Origin: Tubulanus polymorphus
Taxonomy: Eukaryota > Nemertea > Palaeonemertea > Tubulaniformes > Tubulanidae
Assembly (NCBI RefSeq): GCF_964204645.1
Contig: NC_134029.1
Coordinates: 24,014,450 to 24,074,449, forward strand
DNA: 60,000 bases
Direction of reading: 5' to 3'
Part shown: in pieces, positions 26,001 to 38,480 of the stretch
Layout: each line of letters starts with the position of its first letter
Position numbering within the stretch: position 1 is the stretch's first letter
Made by a program: the position numbers and the translations under genes
Notes under the pieces: generated by a model
What the model saw: the letters and a program-made list of their open reading frames with translations, nothing else
Told to the model about the DNA's origin: nothing
The model's database searches: none

Positions 26001-26630
26001 CCATTTGATATTCATTTATTTCGATCATCACCGCAAACTAAAACTATACTTGCGTCGATCCGTTTAAATAAGAACACCAGGAACCAGTTCCACAGTTGCC
26101 GAATTCAGATTCCACTAAAGAGTTAACTCATCGAAAATGAACTGATTTTAACTCGGTCTCACAACTATAGAACCGGGATCGGAATAATATGGAGAATGAT
26201 GCATTCTATTAATTAAAACCGTATTGAAAAAGATTATTACTGAAGCACTTCAATTCATTGACTAAAAGTCTCAACGGTATTTTTATGGTTAATTCCCGCA
26301 AAACAATTCATTAAAAAAATGAATTTTTTTCTCCTTTTTATCTTTCGGATTCATTTGATATAATGAATGTGGCGACGCGAGTTCTTCTTGACCTCTTGTG
26401 GAATTGTTACTGAGGATGATCGATTGGCTTCTATTATCGCCATTAATTATAAAACAAAACTAGCGAAAGATGTATGACTCCCCGGTCGACAATTCTACAT
26501 ATCGGTAACTGGGGTCTGTCGAAAAATCGTATCGTATTAAAACAGTTGGTTCTTATCGTTAATCAAGACAAAAATTCATTTCCAATGAAACGCTCCGAGT
26601 TATTGTGACGATAATCTACAAAATTCAACA
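23040..26630. other. Gene desert, part 2
   Basis: AT-rich unique sequence. I see no gene, RNA gene or array apart from the dispersed repeat at 26,077-26,185. Confidence 0.6.
26077..26185 (-). repeat. Dispersed repeat, inverted relative to the copy at 5,590-5,697
   Basis: CCAGGAACCAGTTCCACA at 26,077 is nearly the reverse complement of GTGGAACTGGGTCCTGG at 5,681-5,697. The match continues through TTCAGATT, CATCGAAAATGAACT, TAACTC and TAGAACCG in the same order. Confidence 0.6.
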
Positions 26631-26634
26631 CTAA

Positions 26635-26854
26635 GGCTAAACAAAAATGATACCTTGTTTCTCCGCAGCGGCCGGGTCATTTTTATAAAATATGATAAAA
26701 TTTATAAACAGTTCATTTCTATAGCGGCCGGGTCTGTTATGGTAAAATTGATCACGATTTAAAAAAAAGTAATGTATAGGGTAGATAGGCGGCCGGCCGG
26801 GTCAACATTTAAGCTCAGCAGAGCGGAGAAACAAGGTATCAATTTTTTTTAGCC
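26635..26854. mobile_element. Harbinger-like MITE, complete copy (220 bp)
   Basis: The 32-bp terminal inverted repeats start GGCTAAACAAAAATGATACC (26,635) and end GGTATCAATTTTTTTTAGCC (26,854), with two mismatches between arms. The element is flanked by a TAA direct repeat (26,632-26,634 and 26,855-26,857). A 3-bp TAA target duplication and GGC termini fit the PIF/Harbinger group. The interior has no ORF and three copies of the word GGCCGGGTC. A second copy lies inverted at about 51,160-51,321. Confidence 0.85.
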
Positions 26855-26859
26855 TAACC

Positions 26860-29800
26860 ACAAAACAAGTACGAACTGTTAGCTCGAACTGATAGATTCA
26901 GTTTTGCCGAAATGTCATTCCTCAAGGAAACATTTCGAACTTTCTATTTTTACTTCTATTCATTGCGTGATTTTCTATATGATGTATTATTTATTCTAGT
27001 GAATGCAGCTCCAGATTTACCTATTGGTTTCCGAGCGTTATTAGAAAACGTGCTATTCTTATTCTCCTTTCAGATGTCATTTGTAATAAGCTTAATGTTA
27101 TGATTTCGGATACACGCATCTCGACGCGATGCGCCGCGCGGGATTTGTAAAAATCTCTCTCATCACAAAAACTAGCCCCACGGTGCACTCATCATGTCTG
27201 CAGATAAAGCGACCCACCTGAGAATAACGTTACGGCGATAAAATCACTTTCTACGCGATATTACCGAAAGCGCCGAACGAACCGAGATAACAGGCCGACC
27301 GGGAGACCATCACCCCGCGGAAGACGCACAACCATATTTCTTTTATTCAACCATCAAACCGACTCGACAGAATAACATTCATTTCCAATCGGCGGCTGAT
27401 GAGTGTTTGACACCCGCGCATTCCATGAATACCCCGCGTACGGTAGAATAGTGCGGGATATACGGGCGGCTCCGATAAGGTTATAAACCGCCCTCCTCGA
27501 AACGTCGAAAGGAAATGATAAATATAAAAACGGTTTTATTATTTCTGCATATTTTACGGATTGAATGCGCGGTTATAGTAATGAAAAGACGTGTCGCTGT
27601 TATATGAACCGCTCGTTATACGAGATCTTCACAACATCAATTCACTTATTACGATTTTAATCACCCACGAAATATGCGCCCGTTCAAATCCATAACCAGC
27701 GCGAAACGAGCGCTAAGAGAGAGTATATTGCCATTTTTCTGATACGGCGGTCGGTGTATTTTATGACATGAATTATTCAGACGATTTTTCTTCTATATTC
27801 GACGAATGACAGTCGGAAATATGTCGGTTTGACTCACTGCGGCTAAAAGTCATTATCGCTTCAGATGTTGGCGCTGAACGCCAGCCATCAAATCCACGTC
27901 CATCTTTATTACTTATTACTATTAAAGCGATGTATATTTGCGCATCTTAATCATCTATTCGCTGCTAATGCGACGAAATTGCACTGATATAACTGGTGTC
28001 TCCGTAAACATCTACTCACTCGATTATCACGCTCGAATGCTAGAAAAGGACGAATCATGGTGACGAGGATGACAGTTCCAGATAAATAACAATCGGGTGA
28101 AAAAGTCATTGCATATTCTTCAAAATAAACAAAAATTGTTAACAATTTCATCTTTCCGCGACAAATATCGCCAAATATTTTATGAATTTCACCAACCACC
28201 TTGCAACAACGTTTTTTTTTTAATTGTAGGCAGTGTAAAGGATTGGGCTAATTTTTAACGCCGTAAATATCAAAATCTCAGTCGAGAAGTAAGGGTTAAT
28301 TTCAAAATATCATGAAATGCTTCTGAAATTTCTGAAATATTCCGCGTCGAATGTCAATTTCGAAATACTCATTAAATTACTTTTAAGTTTTCTTTGTGAT
28401 ATGTTAGATCAAAGACTTGCACTCAGACGGAACAGCGCTGTCTTATAGGAATAAACCGATTTTACAGTTAACACAACTTTTGAAATGTGACTTTGATAAT
28501 TGGTTTACATTATACGTGGCGGGCTTTGATGATGATATTTTTCTGTATAATCCACCGACGAACAAGCGGTTCACTATTTCAGAAAGATTTTTCTCTCATT
28601 CAAATCCCCACAAAACAAACCAATAAGCCCCTTGATCATTGCACGAAATCGAAGAAGGAAGAACCCACAAACGGGCTTAATAATAGTCCCAGGTGGCGCC
28701 GTGTTTTACCGCTGCCGGAATCAGTCTTATATGTGCCCTCTTAATAGCATCATCTCTAGTTTAGGAAGGTTATTTCGTGTTTATGGAATTATAAAGCTTT
28801 TCATTCGAATATTACTGATGTTTCGAATCGCCATATTGTATCTGAGATTTGTTTCGCGTCAATAGTTAAAACAGCGCGCGTGCGCTTCGCCAACAATTAA
28901 CGCGCGGAGAGCTCTTACGGTAGCGGCTTTGCCTGAGGGACAGGAGCAAAGTATCTATTCAGGATGTGCCTTTAAAAAGCCCTATCAGATCAAAGAAAGC
29001 TTTTCCATTTATACCTTTTATTTAATTCTAAAGATGCCAGAAACGGCTGTCATCGGGTACCGATGGCGGCAGATATTTCTCTAATTGAATGGCTGTCTTG
29101 ATAATAAAGCTTGTTCTAGCATTTGATCATCAAAAATGATACGAACGACGGTTGAATCGTGTTTGTGTTTCATCGTTTCGCTTTCAGGTTTCATCGCTGA
29201 ACGGTCGGTGCCCGTGTCCGTCTAATGATCACAAGTGCCGAAGAAAAGAGGTCACATTTTCTCCGATCGACGACAACTTCTGACTTGAAAGCTGAATATT
29301 ATCAAAGACTTATTAGGATAGTTGAAAATGGATTGATATCGCTAATAACAAGGGACAAAACACAGTGAAACACAGCAGTTGAAAACGTTTGATGGAGAAT
29401 CATCATTAGCAATCTTTGAAGCGACTTTAGTTCGATTCATCGAGGAGTCGCAGACGAAATGTTTCCTCTCTCATCAAAGCTTATACTTAATCGTAAATTT
29501 ACAAAAATAGAAATGTTATAGATGTCCAAAAATCCTACCCGCCAAAAACATCGACAAGAGAATCCCAGACGAGAGCATTTAAAGGATCCGTTTCATCCGG
29601 TCTCCCCTGCCGGGTATGTATCTGATTTGAAATTCCCTGAAATAGAAAGATTAAAGTCCCTATCACTCAGTTATTTTCCAGAAACTGAGGAGAAAAGTCA
29701 TTAAAAATCAGAAAATCTACGGGAACTTAAAAAGCCACGGGGATTGGCGAACACGTATCTCAATTTTGCCGGCGAAATAGAGGAAAAAAGAAAAAAAAGG

Positions 29801-32800
29801 AATTATGCTTATTTTTCAGTCGTAAAACGAAAGGTACGGAGGTCTCAGGAGAGTTTTGAGTTTGATAATGCTGTATGGCTCGTATAGAATCGTGGACAAC
29901 ATCAATATTTCAAAGGTGTATGCGTAGTTTTCTCTGGCGTTAGAAATAAGATGTTAAAGCGTGCGCAGATAGGCCCGTATGGACGGCAATCAAATAGGCA
30001 TTAACTACATGACTACTCTACCCGTACTCTAGAGGTATTCTAGCGCAGAGTGCTATATTATAACGTCCGTTTATAAATACTCTGCGTCCGTACACGAAAA
30101 AAGTCTCACGCTTAAAATAAAATGATATAGTCTTGAATATATTGCTTGAGCTATAGGAAGTTATTTTTTTACGTTTCGACTTTTTCCTAATAAAATACTG
30201 ACGGAGGAATTTAGAATGTATTTTTAATTCTCGGTTTGGGATCTACTATATTGTCGCCAAAATACGGACTCGGAGTGTTTCATCAATGGTTAATAGAAAT
30301 CTTCATTTTTCATTTTTAAGTAAGTTCAGGGTTATCTATTTTGGGATACACATAAGACTACTTTTACAATCGACTAACTTAATTTTCAGCGAAACGCGAT
30401 CATTGAGACTTGAAACGGTTCGGTATTTCTCGAGAAGAAATAATATCTCGATTTACAGAAACGTCAGTTCGATGCAGGTGTTTATCCTACGTTCAGCTGT
30501 ATCGAAATTACGTTTCGTGTCTCGCTTTTATAGTCGCGCAAAAAGCAATCGAGAAAATCCGTACCGTTGGCGACTAGCTCGAGAATAGACCATTAAAACA
30601 AATACCCCTTCATAAACATCCGGAATCACTCGCATATTGCTCGTCCAGCTTCGTAAATTAATGTTTGAAATATATCTGCTCGACACGCGTGCTGGTAATC
30701 ATCATCGCTTCTCCTATCCATCGCCGTCGCCGTAAATATATGAAATGAAAATTGCAGCAATGTTCTTCCATCTTTATCTGACATCATTATTGTTTTTAAT
30801 ATCAGTGGCTCCACGCACGACAATGTACACGATACATTGTAACGAGCTGGTTGTTTCTTCTTTAAACATTCTGCGGAGAATATGACGAAAATCCACGTGT
30901 CCTTTTTTTTAACGAATTACTATTCGGAACAAGCGAAAAACATTATCTACAACACGACTGGACCATTCTACCAGTCGTGGTCCAAAAGTGGTCCTATATC
31001 GTAAGATTGGTTCAAGAGTTGACAAATTAGCCCTTGGACAAGCAAAGGCTTTAACTGGTATTAACTCTAAGCCTAGACTGTGCTACTGATCATCAAATTA
31101 GTGAATTTCCAACGTCCATTTATTAGATTTTCCATCTTATTTTCAACTCTAACTATTCTCTGTGATTTCAGGTGTTTGTTCGTGAAGACCTGAGGCGGCG
31201 GCGGTTTTAACATCAGAAACACGTTTTATTCTCGTTGAAGGTAAAGACAGATAAAGTCGATTTCCGTCGCCATCTCCAGTGACCAATGATGATATATTCA
31301 TTATTCCGATAAATCACTGAAAACCTCCATAAAACTGGAAATAGCAAACCATCCCGAGTCGTTTATCCGGAGTAAATCGAGATTAGTTCGTGTGCTAATT
31401 GCGTTGATGAGATCCACGCCAAATGGACATCGACAAATAAAGGAAATAGAATTCCGCCATTGCCTGTTTGTTATCAGACTGACGTGTCTGTCAGTGTTGA
31501 CGAGATGTGACGTTAGTTTGGAATAAAGAAGAAATATCGTTTTGCCACAGTCGAATTAGTAGCACGAACAGGTTTCATATAGTTGTCAGTTGAGTTTGAC
31601 TCCAGGGCGAGTTGTAAAAAGTCCAAGTTGTCTTAAATCGCAAGCTCGGTACTAAAGATCATAAATTAGACAATTGACCAAAAATGCTCGCGTAAAATGG
31701 TAACAATCAATTCATTCTCAATGTTGAAAAAAATCTTAACCAATGTTTCTAGTATCAGGGACTTTTTGATATTTAAGAATATTTTTCTCAACATGGTTGA
31801 TTGCGTTGATCGAATCGCAGTGGGTGTTGCTTTCAAAATAAACTGACTTAAGTCCAATCCAGTTGAAATGTATACAACTTATTCTATTCGTGATACATGT
31901 ATTTAAGTGTTTTTCAAGAAGACATGACGCAAAAACTTCAGCCGTCAAAAACCCTTTGAAAGAACAAAATAGTGCGAACAAACAGAACGGGATCAAACAA
32001 ACTCGTCTAGCGTCGCGTGATAGAAAACTTTTTAATGAGTTTTAATTTTAATTTGAAATTTCTCGCAGAAAGAAAACTAATCCCGGTCGAAAATATCCCG
32101 AAGATGAGAATACTGCGCATTCAACATTTCACATAATAACGCCTTGGGAACGCGTACGGTAAGAAGAAGAAAAACTTCGTCGGATCTCACTTCAACAATT
32201 TTGCAGATCGTTTGTTTTCCACTCAAAGGACGCAATTGCCATGAAATTGTTTTTTATTCCAACCGGCAAACAACAATCACACGAAGCAATGTCCCGCGTT
32301 CATTCGACTGTGCAATTTCTCTAATACGAACCGGCAGTATGTTTGTAATTTCAGAAAACCTACATGCTCCGAGATGTCTGTCTTTTAATGATCTTATTGC
32401 TTATAGCATACTGAGCTCGTGTTGTCTTTGATGCCGAAGAAACAGAGGCAAGATGTGTGAAAACAATATCTGAATCCAATAATTTATTTTTCAACCTTGG
32501 GCAAGAAATTATGAAACATTGTATGCTCTGTTGCGTCTACATTTTGCTTTTTGCTCAGAGCCTGCCTTCCAAGACCACAATTAATTACAAATTTTCCACA
32601 AGATGTAATCGAATGGGTAAACTGTCTTTTCTCGTCAAGCGTTTGGCTGGCAGAAGAAAACAGTCCCCTACAGCAATCATCTCAGCTTTTGCAATTAGTA
32701 GATTTACAATTAAAGCCGAGTTGATATATTGAAACTGTGATCATCGAAGTTGAAAACTTCCATAATTCATCTGTCGGTTCGTCGTCGCCGATCCGCGTTT

Positions 32801-34880
32801 TATATCGTCTTTCGTCCTCGTCGGTCTTTCGATATACGTCACGTGTCACTTTCGAATTAAAAAACGCGCAGCATCGACTTTAAGAAAAATTACAAAAACC
32901 TTGAATATACAGAAGATTTTTTGTCAGATATCAGTGAAAAATCTTCACAATTAAACAATTTAGAGGAATATCTCTCAAGTCTCTTCCTCCTCCAATCCTT
33001 CAATCATTTCTTAGCAGCCCGGTTTCAGACTAGAATAGAACATGGAATAGAATATTTTTTATTGCTCACAAAAGTACATTTGCTTAGAGCAAAAGAGACA
33101 ATACAACATGTTATACATACAAGATCAGAAACAAATTCTGTTTTATTTTGGATAGATGGTAGCCTAACGCTGCAGTTCCACCTAATTATATGGAACTATT
33201 TTAGGTGATCATAAACTCAAGAAGAATCAAATACTTTCAAAAAAGCTCTTCGTTGGAATATAAGTCTCGTTTTCTCGTGGAACTAATTGAGAGGTTTCGC
33301 TGAGCTCCACTCGTTCATGTGTTTAGTCAGACACATCTTCCTCCATTGATAATGAAAACAATTTCTTATTCTCTGGCGATAGATTTGATAATTTTTACGT
33401 AAATTCTGACTGATATTGGATCAATGAGTAATGCCAAGACGACACAGCAGTAAATCAGAGCCGATGCCGCGACACACGTTTTCGAATTATACAGAAACCA
33501 TATTGTTCTAGTCACGGGACATTAAACAGCGTAAATGGCATCCAATCTAGCAGGAGATAAGCTATTTAGACATATTTTATTGGCTCGTACAGTTAACATA
33601 CATATTAGACAATTGTCTTAGTCATGTTATGGATCAGTTCAAACGTATTGTACTTCACAAGTTTTTCCATAACTCACAACCTATGGATGTAAGCTGATGA
33701 TGAATTATCGTTCATATTGGATGAATTTATTTTTCGATTTTTATACATTTTGATGGTACGTTTCATTATCGTCAATATACACGAGGGATTATAGAGAAAT
33801 AGACCGAAAGCTTTAAATAACCTTCTCTTCCCAAATTTTTTTGTCCAGCGAGCGCATTAGGTACGATCCAATAAATCTAACATCGGTAGTGCGCCAATAA
33901 AACGAATATTACAGACATTTCATAGAGATTCCATCCTATTGAACAAATATACTCAGAACACAAACCCGTATCAGCTCAGACTGCAACAACAAGAAAGCAA
34001 TAATATTCCCGGATTAAATTATGACAAGTAAATAGATGATACCGATAAAAGTGTTTATCTAAATGGAATACCCATTTTCCGGGCCGCTTGACGGATGTTT
34101 TCACTGGCATCAGCGGTGACAAGAAAAGAAGTTACCACTAGCGAATTTATGTGCCTGTATTGTGTGGTGAGGTCATTTCAATCTGGCGTTGGATTAGTAT
34201 TTGCGGCGCTGCGTTTCCTAGCATTGACATCCGGTAAGCTGGTTAGATCCATCGAAACGACACATCTTGTAGACGAACCTGAACTTTTCAGTGACAATGG
34301 CGTACTGGTTTTCGTATTGTATCATATTTGAGTGATTAATCGGTTTTATTAAGTTGCTTGGTCACAGTGCGCATAAATCAAAACGCTATTTAGTCGTTTT
34401 GACGAATGCCGTTGCAATCCAGGTGACGTTTGATATTATTAGCTGTCATTTTACCCTCTGAAGCCATCCGATGCCATTTGTATCATACCATAGAAACATA
34501 GTGCAGAAAGAAGCATTTTCTGATGTAACTATCGCGGCCACTAACTGGAAAAAATGAGTCAAATCTGTTTGCGTCCATTGCATCTCGACGAGAGATACGT
34601 ACCATGATATATCGACATAACCTTTGGAAGATGTATTTGTCCTTCTTGGGCATATAACCGAACTACTTTTTTTCGAAATAGATAACCCAATCTATTTCAG
34701 TGACTTGATAACCAAATCTGTTTTTGGCAACTGATAAGTCTCAGCTTTGCCATATCTAACTTATCCGTTTGATGGATAAGTCTGTCCGGTGTCGGATTAG
34801 GCGTGGTGACAAATTTGGATGGGGATCATATGATGGATGGGGCAATACTGGCGGAAACAATCGCTAACACTGATAACTAC
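26860..34880. other. Gene desert, part 3
   Basis: No gene is recognised. All open frames are short, and most of those listed by six-frame translation have non-ATG starts. A small perfect hairpin lies at 30,953-30,979. The rest is unique AT-rich DNA. Confidence 0.6.
30953..30979. repeat. Perfect 9-bp-stem hairpin
   Basis: CACGACTGG, 9-bp loop, CCAGTCGTG. The next bases carry further GGTCC/GGACC words like those in the hairpin cluster at 50.9-51.1 kb. Confidence 0.7.
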
Positions 34881-34941
34881 AGATGTATGTATATATATAT
34901 ATATATCCTTAGAACAGAAGTTGTTGCTTAAATTGTCAGAG

Positions 34942-35102
<161 letters not shown>

Positions 35103-35801
35103 CACGTATGTTCATCAGTGAAAATATTCTCATATCTAGAACATTTATGAAATAATCAAACATAATTGTTATGAATATGACCAGTGGTTTTGAAGATAAA
35201 GACACGTTATGTTTGACCGAATCTCGACGATTTCGGGTTTTCTTTCCAAATAATTATTAGTTCATGCGTCTTGATCGCTATGTCTCGAGGTGTCGGTGAT
35301 GTACGCGTAGTGTCTGCGAGTGTCTCACCTTTAGCCTGAAAACAGAAGAAACATTACGAATCCCTGTAGACCGCGGAATTGTGCGAAATGTAAAAATCTT
35401 CGCCACTCTCCAATAATCAATCGTATTCACTTCGAAACCGCATTAGGCAAAATGGAAAACTGTCCAATTTTGAAATTGTCATAAATCATTTTCGGTATTT
35501 TGCGGATACATGGTTATGTGGTCGACGCAGTTCAGCAATCCCCTTGCCATTTGCAAAGCAATATCATCATATTAGTTATGCGGTATTGTATTCCAAGGAA
35601 GACGTAAAAGTTGTTAATCATTCCCATATAAAGTCCACGGATGATATCAGGATATCACCGATTGCTAAATTGCATTTTATATGAATCACCCGGCGGCGCG
35701 AGGAAAGAAAGAACTATTATTGAATAGATATGCGCCAGGATTTATAAAGCAATAATGTAAGATCACTGGTCAGAAATTATTGAACTGTAAGGATGGGATT
35801 T

Positions 35802-36020
35802 GCCGCCGCTGCTGGTGCTGCTGCTGGTGCTGGTGCTGGTGCTGGTGCTGGTGCTGGTGCTGGTGCTGGTGCTGGTGCTGGTGCTGGTGCTGGTGCTGGT
35901 GCTGGTGCTGGTGCTGCTGCTGGTGCTGCTGCTGGTGCTGGTGCTGGTGCTGCTGCTGGTGCTGCTGCTAGTGCTGCTGCTGGTGCTGCTGCTGGTGCTG
36001 CTGCTGCTGCTGCCGCTGCT
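35802..36020 (+). repeat. GCTGGT hexanucleotide array
   Basis: About 219 bp of GCTGGT units with GCTGCT interruptions that become frequent towards the 3' end. It is open in three forward frames (Ala/Gly, Leu/Val, Cys/Trp), as expected from a stop-free repeat, and has no splice context. Confidence 0.95.
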
Positions 36021-38289
36021 TAATGATAAAGGAAATGCATCTGTACTCCTCGACGTCATGCAATTCTTTCACTAATTCTATTAAACTCAGAACATTTAAG
36101 TTGAAGATATTTGAATTGTAAGGGAGCGAAATCTTCTTTAGTTTCAAATATCTAAATTTCAGTTACGACAGAAAAATGCACGGATGCATCTCGTGATAAT
36201 CTCCGCCATTAAAAATATCAAACCCGCTTATTTGATGACTACTAGATAACGTGTTTTACTGGTGAGGTCTCTACCCCTGACATAAATTATTATTAAGATT
36301 CACATTAAATACAGAAAATGACATCTGACATTTGAAAATTACCGATTTCAATAATCTTAAAATATTAGTCCCTCGCCGCCACTGACATTCGGGGATTCGA
36401 CGTGCAATGGCTCAGAGCTCTTGAAATCATTTCTTATTATCTTACGAAAACTATAAAGGCAGATTTTCACGACTGTTACCTCCCGTTCACACGAACATTA
36501 ATCTGCCATTAATTACGTTGCATTTCCACAAAATAGAAATTGTAATCGTATCTCCATCTCGAAATGGCTTCCATCAACGGCGTGGTGGCTGAGCCACTCT
36601 CATTCAGATCAAAACAAATCACTGCAATAGAATTTATATAACGTTATATTCATTTATTTCTTTGTGAATTGTAATATTTCCTTTACTTATCTAAAGAATT
36701 ACAATCAAAATTAGAAAATAATCAAATTACAATGCAGAAAAACCATTAAAAAGATTGCTGTAGGTAGTAAGTACAAAATGTTCGGTCGTGTAATCAGTCG
36801 TATTTGATAAACCTGAACTGGAGGCATGAACGAAGGCTTTCTTTATGATGGTAATGTGAGTTAAGGTGTTGTTAATTACACTGATCCACGAGTTGAATGA
36901 ACTTAATTGATACAGGTATTCAGATTATAACAATTTCTTTTCAGAATTCTGGTGTCGGCCATTTTTTCTACCATATCGGATCTCAAAAACTAATAACCCT
37001 TGACAGTCGAGCAGTCGAGTCGGCTGAATCTCAACTTACTCTCTTCTATCGTATTTCAAATTACTGAAAATATTCCACGCATGAAAACACGTGACTACAC
37101 TTTAACGGCTTCGATGTTTTAAAAATGAAACTCGCATAAAGAACTCTTTATGATAATTGCTCGTAAAGTGTAGGAAGCCGTTTAAATATTCAAAATAGAC
37201 AGAACGGTTACTTAGAAATAACGGATTGTAATATGCAAGAAAGGATTTAGTAATTGGAAAATGCCTTGACATTTTCCTAATTATAGTCTTTGTTCTAAAT
37301 ATCGGACACAGAACTAAGAGGTGAAGGCATACAATAATAGCCTGTAGGCCTGTATGCCTTGTATATACGACAAGGTGAGCCGTGGTCCTAATCTGTTGAG
37401 TTTATCAAGCAAAAACGCGAAGCATCTGTCAATTCTATTTGCCGAAAATACATTGCTTTGATGCTCGATGAGAAATGAGTGTAAAAAGTCTGGCGGAATT
37501 AATCTCCTGGTATACACACAACATCTCGCGCTCTTTATCTTAATTCAGTAAATGCAATGCGTTACATTTACGGAGCTTCCAATTACGTCAAACACGAGAG
37601 AACATTTACCAAGAAACGAAATTAATTACGAGAAATGTGGTGGTTTAATTCTTTGTAATCGGAGAAGCCAAGCCGGTTGTTACTGTATCAAAGAGTCCGC
37701 CGTCACTGGAGGAAGGAAAATCAGTGATACAACGGATGAATGTTACTTGTTTAATTATCACGAGTGATCTTTAGAATTATTGTTTTTACGGTTTTCTGAA
37801 ATCGGTTGATAAGTTCACGCGTCTCGGCTTCGCGATCATGTCACGACACCCGCCATTGGATCCGGCTCTAGACTCTCATAACTGGCCCGCACTGAGTGAC
37901 GTCTGAACGCCGGACACCCGGACGCCATTTCCGAGCATCTTCTGTGACTTGACCGCCATCGCAATGGACGCTGTGGCGTTACGATTAAGAATTACAGCAC
38001 CATTCTCGAGTTCCGTGTCAGATCAACGAACCAAATATGAATGAGCTGAACTTAATACAATGCCACATTTTACAGATTAAGATGTTTCAGTTCACGCGAA
38101 GTGAACCTATATCAAACGAAATGACGACTTTACAGACCGCCGCAAACCAGAATTCAGCGACTACACCTCGTGCCGTCTGCTGATCTCGCTACCTCCGTCT
38201 GCGAGGAGAACTCATAGCATCAATTATAGATAGCCAGGAAAGCGTGCGTTTAATTGCTTTCAAGAATTATATTTCTTAGAGAAAGTGCA

Positions 38290-38480
38290 CCTAAATGGGG
38301 GTCGCATTATCTGAAGTCCCTAAAAGCAATTTTGCGAGGGGAAAGCCGTACGTGAGCCCCCGGCTGAAGAATTCATTTGCATGCCTGTTATTTTATCTAT
38401 TTCCATTTGCAAGTAATTGAATTAGAAACCGACGTGCTGGGGAGCCCGATCCGCGATACAGTCGACTTCATTAAATAAAA
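38290..38480. promoter_or_regulatory. Candidate enhancer-like cluster
   Basis: The stretch has balanced composition without simple repeats. It carries a POU octamer ATTTGCAT (38,375-38,382), a second ATTTGCAA (38,405-38,412) next to TAATTGAATTAG, and a further ATTAAATAAAA. Clustered POU and homeodomain words in a desert beside dach suggest a cis-regulatory element; this is inference from motifs only. Confidence 0.25.

Noticed and set aside
35763-36075. Ser/Thr, Cys/Trp, Ala/Gly and Leu/Val repeat ORFs
   Set aside because: All are frames of one stop-free GCTGGT array; none has splice or start context.
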